46,709 nt of DNA from Geitlerinema sp. BBD 1991-9 (GCA_001657325.1 LWRO01000032.1:1-46709); one strand, 5' to 3'. Positions 32,211 through 41,164 are shown, counted from the first letter of the stretch. Notes: generated by a model from the letters alone, not told the origin. Translations and numbers: made by a program.

Positions 32211-33692
32211 ATGCAGACTCAACCTCACACGAGTGCGTCCACTCCTTCCTACAGTCGCGAAGATTGGCAACGCGGCTATCTTTCCCAAACCCGAGAATCG
32301 GCTTACTGGGTTGAAGACATCGAAGGTGAAATTCCCCACGACTTACAGGGGACGCTGTTTCGCATCGGTCCGGGTTTGCTGAACATCGGCGAGTATCCCG
32401 TGCGTCATCCCTTCGACGGCGATGGGATGGCGTGTTCGATCGCCTTTAAAGACGGTCGTGCGTTTTTTCAAAATCGCTTCGTTCGCACGCAAGGATTTGT
32501 TGAAGAACAAAAGGCGGGCAAACCCTTGTATCGAGGCGTGTTCGGAACGCAAAAACCGGGGGGTTGGTTGGCCAATCTTTTCGATACGCGGCTGAAAAAC
32601 ATCGCCAACACGAACATTATTGACTGGGGCGGTAAGTTGTTAGCGTTGTGGGAAGCGGCCGAACCCCATCGTCTCGACCCGAAAACATTAGAAACCTTGG
32701 GACTCGATCGACTCGACGGCGTTCTCGGTGAAGGCGATGCGTTTTCCGCCCATCCCCACATCGATCCTGCGTCTCAATTCGACGATGGAAAACCCTGTTT
32801 AGTCAACTTTTCAGCCAAGGCTGGTCTATCAACGACGATTACGATTTACGAGTTCGCCGTTGACGGTACTTTGCAACGCCAACACGCACACGCGATTCCG
32901 GGATTTGCGTTTCTGCACGACATGGCAATTACGCCAAACTACTGCATCTTTTTCCAAAATCCAGTAACGTTAAATCCCCTTCCTTATCTGCTGGGATTTC
33001 GCGGTGCGGCTGAGTGCGTGAAGTTCGACCCCAACGCTTCGACGAAAATCGTTGTAATTCCACGCGACGGTTCCCGCGACGTGCGCATTTTGGAAACAGA
33101 ACCCTGTTTTGTGTTCCATCATGCAAATGCTTGGGAAAAAGATGGAGACATCTTTGTCGATTCAATTTGTTACGAGTCGTTCCCGCAAGTCGATCCAGAT
33201 GCGGATTTTCGCGATGTCGATTTCGAGGCCATTCCCGAGGGTCAGTTGTGGCAGTTTCGGGTGAATTTGGCAGAAGAACGAGTCAATCACGAGGTTATCG
33301 AACGCCGTTGCTGTGAGTTCCCCGTGTTACACCCTCAAAACGTGGGTCGAGAAAATCGTTATTTATACATGGGAATTGCTCACCCCGAACGGGGAAATGC
33401 TCCGTTACAGGGTGTGATGAAGATCGATCGAGAAACGGGAACGCGGCAAGTTTGGAGCTTTGCGCCCCGTGGATTTAGTGGCGAGCCTGCCTTTGTTCCC
33501 CGTCCCAATGCGACGGCGGAAGATGACGGTTGGTTGCTATCGTTGATATACGATGCCGAACACCATCGATCGAAGTTGGCAATTTTCGAGACTCGATCGA
33601 TCGAAGCGGGGCCGATCGCGCAATTGCATTTGAAATACCATATTCCCTATGGGTTACACGGTGGTTTTACCGAAACCTATTTCGGAGATTGA
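32211..33692 (+). CDS. carotenoid oxygenase (apocarotenoid-15,15'-oxygenase type)
   Basis: 493 residues from the ATG at 32211; the 20 upstream codons look non-coding. Seven-bladed propeller family with the four iron-ligand histidines: His183 (AHPHID), His236 (FLHDMAIT), His304 (VFHHANAW) and His483 (GLHGGFTE). These positions agree with the Synechocystis apocarotenoid oxygenase (Diox1/ACO), which cleaves beta-apocarotenals to retinal and another aldehyde. The substrate is inferred from the family. No retinal protein gene is in the window. The region before it (32031-32210) is rich in CTCC runs and holds the promoter. Confidence 0.93.
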   Translation: MQTQPHTSASTPSYSREDWQRGYLSQTRESAYWVEDIEGEIPHDLQGTLFRIGPGLLNIGEYPVRHPFDGDGMACSIAFKDGRAFFQNRFVRTQGFVEEQKAGKPLYRGVFGTQKPGGWLANLFDTRLKNIANTNIIDWGGKLLALWEAAEPHRLDPKTLETLGLDRLDGVLGEGDAFSAHPHIDPASQFDDGKPCLVNFSAKAGLSTTITIYEFAVDGTLQRQHAHAIPGFAFLHDMAITPNYCIFFQNPVTLNPLPYLLGFRGAAECVKFDPNASTKIVVIPRDGSRDVRILETEPCFVFHHANAWEKDGDIFVDSICYESFPQVDPDADFRDVDFEAIPEGQLWQFRVNLAEERVNHEVIERRCCEFPVLHPQNVGRENRYLYMGIAHPERGNAPLQGVMKIDRETGTRQVWSFAPRGFSGEPAFVPRPNATAEDDGWLLSLIYDAEHHRSKLAIFETRSIEAGPIAQLHLKYHIPYGLHGGFTETYFGD

Positions 33693-33794
33693 GGCAATTT
33701 TGAAGGGGATCGATCGATCTACGCTCTGCTACCGCGAACGAAATCAATCGGTCACAATTAATAAAAATAAAACTCGAGTGGAGCAGATGGAACG

Positions 33795-34526
33795 GTGAAG
33801 TTAACTCTCAAACGGATTTTGGCTTTGAGTTTGAGTTGTCTCGTCGCAGCAATTTCCTGGAGTTGGAGCGATACAGCAGCGGCACTCCCGACGGCCAGCG
33901 AGTTATTTCGCAATGCTTACACGAACCGTTACACCTGGGATGCAGAGTTTCCCGGTTATTCGGCAACTGTTTTAGTCAAGTCGGGAAACGTTCGCGAGAA
34001 AGGGGTGGTGTTGGTCGAGAGCGATCTGAACGTTTCGGTCTTCGATATCGAAGATAGCGATTTGCGCGACTTCGTGAAAGGACAAGTTCAGATGGAAACG
34101 ATTCACCGTCGACGACTGCCTTTTGAAACGGTTCACGGCGATCGACAGTTTATCTTGGAAGGCGTTGACGAAATGGGAGCCTCGATCGTGCGCGAGGTTG
34201 GGGACGAGTCGAACTCGTTTTATAAAGTGAAAGACGGCACGATCGCACAAGTCAACCGCATTTTGCAAGGCGTTGCGGTGACAGTCGATACCCTCGAAAC
34301 GCAATCGACCCCGAAAGGAATGCTCGTCACCCACTTTCAAACCGAGTTTCGCGATCCAGAAAGCGGGCAGATTCTCGAGCAAGAAGACGTCGTCGATCGA
34401 CACGAGCAAATCGGGGGATATTATCTGTTGACCCAACGCTCGATCGAGCAAATCCCGGAAGCCACCCTATCTGAATTCGCCATGCCGGACGTTTCGCTCC
34501 GTTTTGACGAGATTCAGCCACTGTGA
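33795..34526 (+). CDS. DUF3386 protein, exported
   Basis: 243 residues from GTG. Signal peptide 1-31 (ILALSLSCLVAAISW, cleavage near ADTAAA). The DUF3386 core has ASELFRNAYTNRYTWDAEFPG, then SATVLV, HRRRLPFETVHGDRQF and YYLLTQRSIEQI. Cyanobacterial and plant members are small beta-rich proteins of unknown function, probably in the periplasm or thylakoid lumen. It is 103 bases downstream of the carotenoid oxygenase gene on the same strand; a link is possible but unproved. Confidence 0.82.
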   Translation: MKLTLKRILALSLSCLVAAISWSWSDTAAALPTASELFRNAYTNRYTWDAEFPGYSATVLVKSGNVREKGVVLVESDLNVSVFDIEDSDLRDFVKGQVQMETIHRRRLPFETVHGDRQFILEGVDEMGASIVREVGDESNSFYKVKDGTIAQVNRILQGVAVTVDTLETQSTPKGMLVTHFQTEFRDPESGQILEQEDVVDRHEQIGGYYLLTQRSIEQIPEATLSEFAMPDVSLRFDEIQPL

Positions 34527-34568
34527 TAGTGGCACTTTTGGGGAGAAGATTTGAGGAGGAGATGGCGT

Positions 34569-34596
34569 GATAACCGGGTGATGATAACCGGGTGAT
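34569..34596. repeat. two tandem copies of GATAACCGGGTGAT
   Basis: A perfect 14-base duplication in the convergent space between DUF3386 and panC-cmk. Likely a recent slippage product. Confidence 0.8.
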
Positions 34597-34643
34597 GAAA
34601 AGTGAATTCATTCATCTTCCCACCGCCTCATCTCCCCACCTCC

Positions 34644-36215
34644 TCAAACTGGAACGAGCGCCAAGATTTTCTCGATCGCTTCGGGAATCGTGAGGTTGTC
34701 CGTTTGGATTTCAATGGCGTCTAGAGCTTTTTGCAGGGGCGAGATCGACCTCGTGCTGTCTTTTCGGTCTCGTTCGGCGATCTCCCGTTCCAATTGTTCC
34801 AAATCGATCTCGTATCCCTGTTCTTCTAGATCGCGTTTTCGCCGTCTTGCCCGTTCCTCAACCGAAGCCGTGAGGAAGATTTTCACCTCAGCATTGGGAA
34901 ACACGCAGGTTCCCATATCTCGTCCTTCGGCCACGAGTCCTCCTCGGTTGCCGTAGCGTTTTTGCTGTTCGACGAGGAATTGACGCACTTGGGGCAATGC
35001 GGAGATCGTGGAGACAAACGCTGTCACTTCAGGCGATCGAATCTCCCGCGTCACCTCTCGTTCGTTCACCCAAACGCGACACTGAGCGGTCTCGGGGTCA
35101 GCTTGCAGGTCTAACTGGCACTGACGCAAGGCGCCAGCGACCGCCGCTTCGTCCTCGATATTGATGTTTTCCCGCTGCATCCACCAGGTCACGGCTCGAT
35201 ACATTGCCCCTGTATCGAGATACATCAGCCCGAGTTTCTGAGCAATCTGTCGAGCGATCGTGGATTTACCCGCTCCTGCCGGGCCGTCGATCGCGACGAT
35301 CGGTTTACGATCGATCGGTTGGAGTAATACATTATCGATCGATCGTGTGTTGCCAAGGCGAGCCGCCAAGGCGAGCAATCCCTGACGCCGCACGCTGGCC
35401 AGGGGAACGAGGCTATCGGGGTCGACGAGTTCGACATAGTCGAGTCGCAGTTCGGGAACGGTGGCGAGTTCGCGTTTGACCGCATCGAAGAGAGCGGCGC
35501 GATCTCGCTTGCCCGCCTGAAACAGGGATTTCGCACGGGACAGACTGCGGAAAAGGACGGTCGCTTTGGCTTTCTCGTCTTCGCTGAGGTATTGATTGCG
35601 GGAACTGTAGGCTAAGCCAGACGGTTCCCTGACGATGGGACAACCGATAATTTCAACAGGAAGGTTGAGATCTCGAACGATCCGGCGAATGATGGCCAGT
35701 TGTTGAGCGTCTTTCTGTCCGAAATAGGCTCGATCGGGTTGGACGAGGTTCAACAGCTTGACAACAATGGTTGCAACACCTTCAAAGTGACCGGGACGCG
35801 ATCGACCGCAGAGGATCTCAGTCATTTGCGGCGGTGGAACGATCGTCGTCTGGGACGGACTGCGCCCGTCGGAAAGCGGATCGGATCTCTCGATAATACC
35901 CATATCTTCGGGATTCGGCGCGAAAACCGCATTGACACCTTCGTTTTCGCACTGTTGGCAGTCGAGATCGAGCGTTCGGGGGTATTGGTGAAAGTCTTCG
36001 TTCGGTCCGAATTGTAGGGGATTAACGAAAATACTAACGATGACGGTGTCGTTTTGTTGGCGTGCTTTCCGGATCAAGCTTAGATGTCCCGGATGTAGGT
36101 TGCCCATGGTGGGAACGAAGCCAACAGATCGATCGGACTCTGCACGGCTATCGCGGACGACGGGTTGTTGTCGGTGGTAGGCTTGTAGTTCGGAAACAGT
36201 CGTCAGTCGCTGCAT
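34644..36215 (-). CDS. panC-cmk: bifunctional pantoate-beta-alanine ligase / cytidylate kinase
   Basis: 523 residues, a fused enzyme typical of cyanobacteria. Residues 1-285 are pantothenate synthetase: VPTMGNLHPGHLSLIRKARQ, FVNPLQFGPNEDF, GQKDAQQLAIIRR and SSRNQYLSEDEK. It joins pantoate and beta-alanine using ATP. Residues 300-523 are CMP kinase: P-loop AIDGPAGAGKST, YLDTGAMYRAVTWW, VAEGRDMGTCVFP and DRKDSTRSISPL. It phosphorylates CMP or dCMP. A strong AAGGGAGAG ribosome-binding site precedes the ATG. A small open frame ends 19 bases upstream on the same strand. Confidence 0.96.
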   Translation of the reverse strand: MQRLTTVSELQAYHRQQPVVRDSRAESDRSVGFVPTMGNLHPGHLSLIRKARQQNDTVIVSIFVNPLQFGPNEDFHQYPRTLDLDCQQCENEGVNAVFAPNPEDMGIIERSDPLSDGRSPSQTTIVPPPQMTEILCGRSRPGHFEGVATIVVKLLNLVQPDRAYFGQKDAQQLAIIRRIVRDLNLPVEIIGCPIVREPSGLAYSSRNQYLSEDEKAKATVLFRSLSRAKSLFQAGKRDRAALFDAVKRELATVPELRLDYVELVDPDSLVPLASVRRQGLLALAARLGNTRSIDNVLLQPIDRKPIVAIDGPAGAGKSTIARQIAQKLGLMYLDTGAMYRAVTWWMQRENINIEDEAAVAGALRQCQLDLQADPETAQCRVWVNEREVTREIRSPEVTAFVSTISALPQVRQFLVEQQKRYGNRGGLVAEGRDMGTCVFPNAEVKIFLTASVEERARRRKRDLEEQGYEIDLEQLEREIAERDRKDSTRSISPLQKALDAIEIQTDNLTIPEAIEKILALVPV

Positions 36216-36234
36216 GGCACTCTCCCTTGAGAAG

Positions 36235-36444
36235 TCAATGGTCTAAGGTGTTGGCGTTCTCTCCACCCACTCGCTTAGCAAGAGGGTCGGAGATTCCCCG
36301 GATCGCTCCGAAGAGTTGCTGCTTCACAGAGACTGGGCTAGATTGAATTTTTTCAATCTCCGCTCGACTCTCTCCACAAGCATTTTCAGCAGTCGCAGCA
36401 TTCTTGGCGACTACTCCGAGGATAGACCTTAGCGCAAAAAACAT
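36235..36444 (-). CDS. hypothetical 69-residue protein upstream of panC-cmk
   Basis: Reads MFFALRSILGVVAKNAATAE then NACGESRAEIEKIQSS, VSVKQQLFGAIRGISD and PLAKRVGGENANTL, from an ATG at 36444 (an in-frame TTG lies seven codons upstream). It looks like a genuine small helical protein by composition, but I know no family. It ends 19 bases before the panC-cmk start, so the two may be co-transcribed. An alternative is that it is a random frame in a region otherwise without genes. Confidence 0.45.
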   Translation of the reverse strand: MFFALRSILGVVAKNAATAENACGESRAEIEKIQSSPVSVKQQLFGAIRGISDPLAKRVGGENANTLDH

Positions 36445-36807
36445 CTCGTTTCCAGAACACCTCAAGCAAGATTTGCGGACAATCTACAGAGAAGTTCTGA
36501 GAACGCGAATTTGGCAGGTGGTCGGTCGATCGTCAAGGGAAATCCGAGGAACACGGAAAACATCGGGAAGCGAGAGACAAGGACGAAAACTCAGCTGAGT
36601 TTTCGTCGAGTTCCCAGCAAATTCGCAAATATCCTCGATCGTCGTCATGGAATCAGTGAGAAGTCCCGATATTTGCCCTTGTTTCCCTTATCCCTTTTGA
36701 GGCTTCGGATGACTGAATCACGCACGCGACACGATCGATCGACCGGAAGCCTGTGCTATGCAGGAGAATATAATTTTTTAAGTCCTTGGTGATTTCCAGG
36801 TTTCACG
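36445..36807. other. 363-base region between the small ORF and frp
   Basis: No gene is supported; plus-strand frames here have poor composition. The outstanding feature is the 26-base perfect palindrome at 36582-36607. The segment 36720-36790 contains a cgatcgatcga run and a short AT-rich stretch. Confidence 0.5.
36582..36607. terminator. perfect 26-base palindrome, probable terminator beyond frp
   Basis: The 13-base half-site GACGAAAACTCAG (36582-36594) is followed directly by its reverse complement, CTGAGTTTTCGTC (36595-36607), with no spacer. As RNA it folds as ACTC-AGCT-GAGT followed by TTTT in either direction, so it can act as a bidirectional terminator. It lies 200 bases after the frp stop. 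A protein-binding site is an alternative reading. Confidence 0.55.
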
Positions 36808-37128
36808 TCAGATGCGAGCGAGAGCATTAATCTTAGCTAACTTGTCCGGTTCCAGAAACTGTAACTCCGCCAGATTCAGCCATCCCTCTTTCAGCAACTG
36901 AGCAAAAACAAAGATGAGAACGGAATACCTGTAGTCATACTTGCCATCGATTTCGTGCCTTTTCGCACTTAAAAAGTCATGAAGCTTCCACACTTCATCA
37001 ACTTCATTGATTTCGCTCACCTTTTGGCGTACTTCCTGGATTAGACCGTCGATTTCCCTCTCGTAAGCTCGTTTGAACACTTCCCGTGCTGCTTGCTTTT
37101 CACCTTCAGACCAGTTAACTTCACTCAC
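36808..37128 (-). CDS. frp: fluorescence recovery protein
   Basis: 106 residues from a GTG start. The sequence is diagnostic: WSEGEKQAAREVFKRAYERE, then EVWKLHDFLSAKRHEIDGKY (including the conserved HDFLSAKR involved in contacting OCP) and SVLIFVFAQLLKEGW. FRP binds the red, active form of OCP, detaches it from the phycobilisome and speeds its return to the orange form. It lies 102 bases downstream of ocp on the same strand. A TATAAT at about 37165 may give it its own promoter. Length is that of the short, active form of FRP. Confidence 0.97.
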   Translation of the reverse strand: MSEVNWSEGEKQAAREVFKRAYEREIDGLIQEVRQKVSEINEVDEVWKLHDFLSAKRHEIDGKYDYRYSVLIFVFAQLLKEGWLNLAELQFLEPDKLAKINALARI

Positions 37129-37164
37129 CTATTCTTTACCAAAACTCGTAGTCAATATAACAAT

Positions 37165-37229
37165 TATAAAAAAAAAGAGCACTCTTTACAATAGAATGCC
37201 CACCTGCAATATTTGTTGCTGAATATTGC
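37165..37229 (-). promoter_or_regulatory. ocp-frp intergenic hairpins and putative frp promoter
   Basis: GCAATATT (37206-37213) and AATATTGC (37222-37229) form an 8-base-pair hairpin immediately after the ocp stop. Next, on the minus strand, AAAGA-GTGC-TCTTT is followed by a T-tract and then TATAAT, a good -10 hexamer about 35 bases before the frp start. This suggests partial termination after ocp plus an independent frp promoter, as seen in systems where FRP is made in smaller amounts than OCP. Confidence 0.5.
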
Positions 37230-37230
37230 T

Positions 37231-38190
37231 CTATCGAGCTAAATTTAACAGTTCTTTAGGTGAGGCCAACAGGTCGATTGCAACAAAGAAAATCTTATTC
37301 TCGGGGTTGAGTAAAAAGCGCCATGCAATGTTCATCCCAACGTTGCCACCAAACCAAGGCGTCTGCACTTTTCCGGTCACTTTCACCTGAGCGTAACCGT
37401 CCTCTGCGGGTTCCTCAATGCCACGTTCTGGAATTAATTTAAGGTTTTGGCATTCTTCTCGGAAAAAACGCAGGACGTTATCCTTCCCGACAACTGGCTT
37501 TTGGAAGGGAGGTTGTAAAGCACCGTCAGGTGCAAACAGGGCAATCAACGTATTGAAATCGTTGGCGTTCAAATTGTTCATGTATTCCAACACAGTGGAA
37601 TTCGTCACGCCTTCAATGTTGACTTGAGTGCGTTGAGACATCTCTTTCGGCGGTACGACGGGTTCTGAGACCCGGCTATAGCTACCTAACTTACTCGAAT
37701 CGAAGCCCATATCGACGACCGCATTCCGTAAAACAGTGATTTGCTGCCCGGATTCGAGTCCCCGAATGCCTTGTAAAACGGCGGCGGCATTGGCAGAAAG
37801 CTGATAGCCTTCGGGAATGGGAGCCACAACACCCTCTTCCATTAACTGTCCGAGCCTGTACCAGAATCCCAGCTTGATGTTGGGAGACCAGGTGGTATAG
37901 GTGCGGCAAATCGGTGTATCTGCGTGGTTAGCCAAGTCGCACATTGCCTGGGTTTGCTCCAGGGCAGTCATCTGCTGAATTTCGTTTAAGGTGTTCTCAG
38001 CAAGCGTCATGCTGGCTGCTCCGGGAGCGGCAATCGTAATTGTCTGACCCATTTCCAGATAGGCAAACCAGATTAGAGCGAGCTGATCTTCAGCACTGAG
38101 CTGGTTGAACCGAGCAATGGTGGCGGGGACGACATCAGCCGCTAGAGTGCTGGGAAAAATACTGCGAGCCGAATCAATGGTAAATGACAT
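37231..38190 (-). CDS. ocp: orange carotenoid protein (OCP1-like)
   Basis: 319 residues. The N-terminal helical carotenoid-binding domain (1-165) and the C-terminal NTF2-like domain (about 195-319) are joined by a linker containing SEPVVPPKEMSQ. Key residues are present: Tyr44 (WFAYLEMG), Trp110 (NIKLGFWYR) and Arg155 (ITVLRNAV, the interdomain salt bridge and phycobilisome contact). In the C-domain are the carotenoid hydrogen-bonding Tyr203 and a Trp in MNIAWRFLL, equivalent to Tyr201 and Trp288 of Synechocystis. It is a blue-light-activated quencher of phycobilisomes and of singlet oxygen. The frp gene downstream marks it as OCP1 rather than OCP2 or OCPx. Confidence 0.97.
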   Translation of the reverse strand: MSFTIDSARSIFPSTLAADVVPATIARFNQLSAEDQLALIWFAYLEMGQTITIAAPGAASMTLAENTLNEIQQMTALEQTQAMCDLANHADTPICRTYTTWSPNIKLGFWYRLGQLMEEGVVAPIPEGYQLSANAAAVLQGIRGLESGQQITVLRNAVVDMGFDSSKLGSYSRVSEPVVPPKEMSQRTQVNIEGVTNSTVLEYMNNLNANDFNTLIALFAPDGALQPPFQKPVVGKDNVLRFFREECQNLKLIPERGIEEPAEDGYAQVKVTGKVQTPWFGGNVGMNIAWRFLLNPENKIFFVAIDLLASPKELLNLAR

Positions 38191-38338
38191 AAATTTTATT
38201 GAATTGCTTTATAAGAAAAACTTACCACGACTTTGTTCTCGGCGATACAGCACGGGTTGTTTCCGTGTGGCATCAATGCTCTCGTCACGTCTGTCCGAGA
38301 GCATGGGAAGATTTACAACGTTCGCGATGGCCGTCCAA

Positions 38339-39205
38339 TTACGGTTTAGAAGTCGATGACGAAGAGATTGCGTTTGTGGTGTCGTGTTCGATCGCGAAAA
38401 CGTTAGCGTATAGATTTGCCGTGATTTGCTTGCCTTCTTGGGTGAGCGACAGATACTCTAAAGCGCTTTCAATGGCAGGGTAGATACTTGTCCAATACTG
38501 TTTTGAGTGGCTCTGACGCAAATTTCCGGCGTGTCGGTGTCCCAGTTTTTCATTTAAACCGGTTTCTTCGTATTCGTAATAGAGGGCCCCGAGTTTGTTG
38601 AGATAGCGAAGATCGCTCAATTGTCCGATCCAATCTGCGGCCCGCATTAACCCTGGATAGCTCGACGTTTCCTCGTAGCCTGGGGTTTGCGTTGAAAGCT
38701 CTCGCGTGTATTCGATATTGCGTTTGATGACTTCGGAGACAATTAACTTGTGACCGCTGAAGCGTTCGTCGACGAATAATTTACTTCGATCGACGTGATA
38801 GGGCGCTAAACTCGCGTCGGTTGCTCCTGGGGGAAGGGAAACTAATTCGCCTCTGCCGGAATCAAAACTGTTGTCTTCAATGGAATCTCGGCGACAAACC
38901 CCTTTGACGTAGCCGATATCGCTGCACACGAGAGAGATGATGAAGTGAAGCCAGTCTTCACACGTCACCCCACCTTCGCGAATGTGTTTTCCCCGTAGGA
39001 TTTCCTGACCCACGAGGGTCAACCCGATTGTATGTTCGACAGTGTGGTAAAGTGCGTCGCTGTTGGCAATGTTTTCTAGGGCCATCCCACCCGCCCAGGC
39101 GATAATGTCAGCGTAATCTGTTTGGTAACCGCCATAGGTGCGATGGTATCCTTCCCGAAGTCGTTCGACGAAATTTTGAATCAGGATTTCGGTGACGTTC
39201 AGCAT
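38339..39205 (-). CDS. HD-domain metalloprotein family member (Npun_R2479-like) with altered HD motif
   Basis: 288 residues from the ATG at 39205; a 110-codon upstream extension is open but overlaps the divergent propeller gene. Family features: EGYHRTYGGYQTDYADIIAW, NIANSDALYHTVEHTIGLTL (His54, His58), GEDW-like CEDWLHFIISL, SDIGYVKGVCR and PYHVDRSKLFVDERFSGHKL. The position expected to be His-Asp in HD proteins (CHDIGY in homologues as I recall) is Ser95-Asp96 here. HD proteins are metal-dependent phosphohydrolases; this change may reduce or abolish that. It lies 148 bases upstream of ocp on the same strand, so it may be transcribed with it. Confidence 0.75.
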   Translation of the reverse strand: MLNVTEILIQNFVERLREGYHRTYGGYQTDYADIIAWAGGMALENIANSDALYHTVEHTIGLTLVGQEILRGKHIREGGVTCEDWLHFIISLVCSDIGYVKGVCRRDSIEDNSFDSGRGELVSLPPGATDASLAPYHVDRSKLFVDERFSGHKLIVSEVIKRNIEYTRELSTQTPGYEETSSYPGLMRAADWIGQLSDLRYLNKLGALYYEYEETGLNEKLGHRHAGNLRQSHSKQYWTSIYPAIESALEYLSLTQEGKQITANLYANVFAIEHDTTNAISSSSTSKP

Positions 39206-39388
39206 ATTCAACGGAAACTCGACCGAGATTCGGCCGTATAAAAACTGGCGAAACGGAGGGTCGGCCTCGCTCGGGAACGCTCGCCCCAATTGTAACGGTT
39301 GCGATCGAGGTTGGCAATCTGCTATAGATGCCGGAGTATGCCTGGATTTCAGGCTACGATCGACTGCCGTCGCAAGTCCTCGTCCTCT

Positions 39389-41002
39389 ATGGGATTGTCT
39401 CGACGTATACTTCTGCAACAAGCTGCTTCGTTTGCGTTTGGCGCGATCGTGCCTCCGGTTTTGCGTCGTAAATATAAAGGCAACGCCCCGAAACTCGTTA
39501 CGCCAATTTCCTTTGCCGATACCGTCACGCAGCAAGTGAACGAGTTGCTGACCGGACGTTCGGCCGCCGTTCCACCAGACATCGAACTTTTGGTTCCGAC
39601 CTATTTAGGCAACGCTCAACGTCGCTTTTACGGACGGGGAACACCAAAGGGGTTGAACGAGATCGATCGATTCTATCTCGGTAGCGGCTTGAGTGTCGTC
39701 GGCGGCAGCTACGATACCTGGAGCGGTGCGGGATGGACGGGACAACCGACACTGATTCGAGATCGAGGCAAACTCTATTTAATTATCGGTGCATACGACC
39801 ACAGTTTGCGAAAAATCGATCTCGAAACCAATCGAGTCGTCTGGCAATATCAGTTTGACGATATTTTGAAGGGTTCGTCAAGCGTTTATATCGACGAAAC
39901 CGCCGAAGCAGAAAACCGCCTCGTCGTTTTACAAGGGAGTCGTCGCGGTGTTGATAAGTCTTTATCGTCGGGGTTCGTTCCCAGTTTTCGCGCGGTGTCG
40001 TTTCGCACGGGAAAAGAGCTGTGGCGGCTTAATATTCGCGCAACCGATAGTTACAGTCGAGACAACGACAGTACGGCGATCGATCTCGGTAACGGCACGA
40101 TTTTTAACGTCGGAGAAAACGCGATCGGTTATTTCATTAGCAGTAGTACGAAACGCTCGATCGAATCTGACGGTTTTCGGATTCCTGAAGTGATCGATGA
40201 GTTACAGCTTTACGAAGCGGAAGATGTCGGATTGTATGCGGGAAATTTAGTTGCGGAATCGTCACCGGCCATTTTCAACGATCGATTGTATCTCGCGTCG
40301 GGAGGCGGACGAATTTATGGAATCGATCTGGAAACGCGCCAAATTGTCTGGCAATTTCGCGCGGGGGGCGATTTAAACGGGACGATCTCGATTTCGCGAG
40401 ATGGAAAATTATTTAGTACCCTCGATCGAGAGAAAATCCCCGGACGCGGCGGTGCGTTTAAACTCGACCCGAACCAACCCAATTTCGCTTGTGTAGAATG
40501 GTTTTTACCAACGTTAAATCTAGGATTTGGGGAATGGCAAGGGGGCATTACGGGTTCGGTTGCCCTCAACGACGAGTATCGCGCGCCTGACATTCCGCCA
40601 CTGTTTGCCACAAACGCGATCGATGGCAATTTATATATTGGCAGTCAAACCCAAGTGACGGGTGAAAAAGTTGCCGGGCCGCTGTTAGAACGAGAATACG
40701 ATACACCGGTTATCGTCTTTCAAAAACAAATTGGTGCGTCGATTTCAACACCGATTTTTACGGATGGAAATCGCTTAGTTTCTGCTGGATATAACGGTAT
40801 TCGTCTGTTTCAACTGGGGTTTGAAATTTCCACGGCTGAAGACGATCTCGCACTACGGGGTGCGAGTGGAAATTACTATCGCGTCACGGTTGAAGAAATC
40901 GCGGCGTTTAAACCGGGGGGATCGTTCGAGTCTACGCCGATGGTTTGGGACGGTATCGTGCGCGTGTGCAGTCGCGATGGATGGATGTATACGTTGGGTT
41001 GA
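39389..41002 (+). CDS. Tat-exported PQQ-type beta-propeller protein
   Basis: 537 residues from the ATG at 39389; other in-frame starts lie 17 and 30 codons upstream. The N-terminus LSRRILLQQAASFAFGAIVP is a twin-arginine signal. The remainder is a propeller of PQQ-like repeats: KLYLIIGAYDHSLRKID, NRVVWQYQFDD, RLYLASGGGRIYGIDLETRQ with IVWQFRAGG, and GNLYIGSQTQV. Terminal DGIVRVCSRDGWMYTLG closes the ring. No PQQ dehydrogenase residues are evident, so it is probably a binding or scaffold propeller in the periplasm. Divergent from the HD-protein gene (184 bases between starts). Confidence 0.82.
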   Translation: MGLSRRILLQQAASFAFGAIVPPVLRRKYKGNAPKLVTPISFADTVTQQVNELLTGRSAAVPPDIELLVPTYLGNAQRRFYGRGTPKGLNEIDRFYLGSGLSVVGGSYDTWSGAGWTGQPTLIRDRGKLYLIIGAYDHSLRKIDLETNRVVWQYQFDDILKGSSSVYIDETAEAENRLVVLQGSRRGVDKSLSSGFVPSFRAVSFRTGKELWRLNIRATDSYSRDNDSTAIDLGNGTIFNVGENAIGYFISSSTKRSIESDGFRIPEVIDELQLYEAEDVGLYAGNLVAESSPAIFNDRLYLASGGGRIYGIDLETRQIVWQFRAGGDLNGTISISRDGKLFSTLDREKIPGRGGAFKLDPNQPNFACVEWFLPTLNLGFGEWQGGITGSVALNDEYRAPDIPPLFATNAIDGNLYIGSQTQVTGEKVAGPLLEREYDTPVIVFQKQIGASISTPIFTDGNRLVSAGYNGIRLFQLGFEISTAEDDLALRGASGNYYRVTVEEIAAFKPGGSFESTPMVWDGIVRVCSRDGWMYTLG

Positions 41003-41164
41003 AATGTTCGATCGACACCACAATTCGATCGTGTAAAAGGTAACGCTTATCACAAAGTCATTAATTACGGTCGTGTGTGTCACAAAAATTAAATTAAAAA
41101 TGCGTTACAGTCATAAGTGGTTCGATCGTCCAGCGCGAAATCCAGTTGTAGGAGCAACGCCCCC

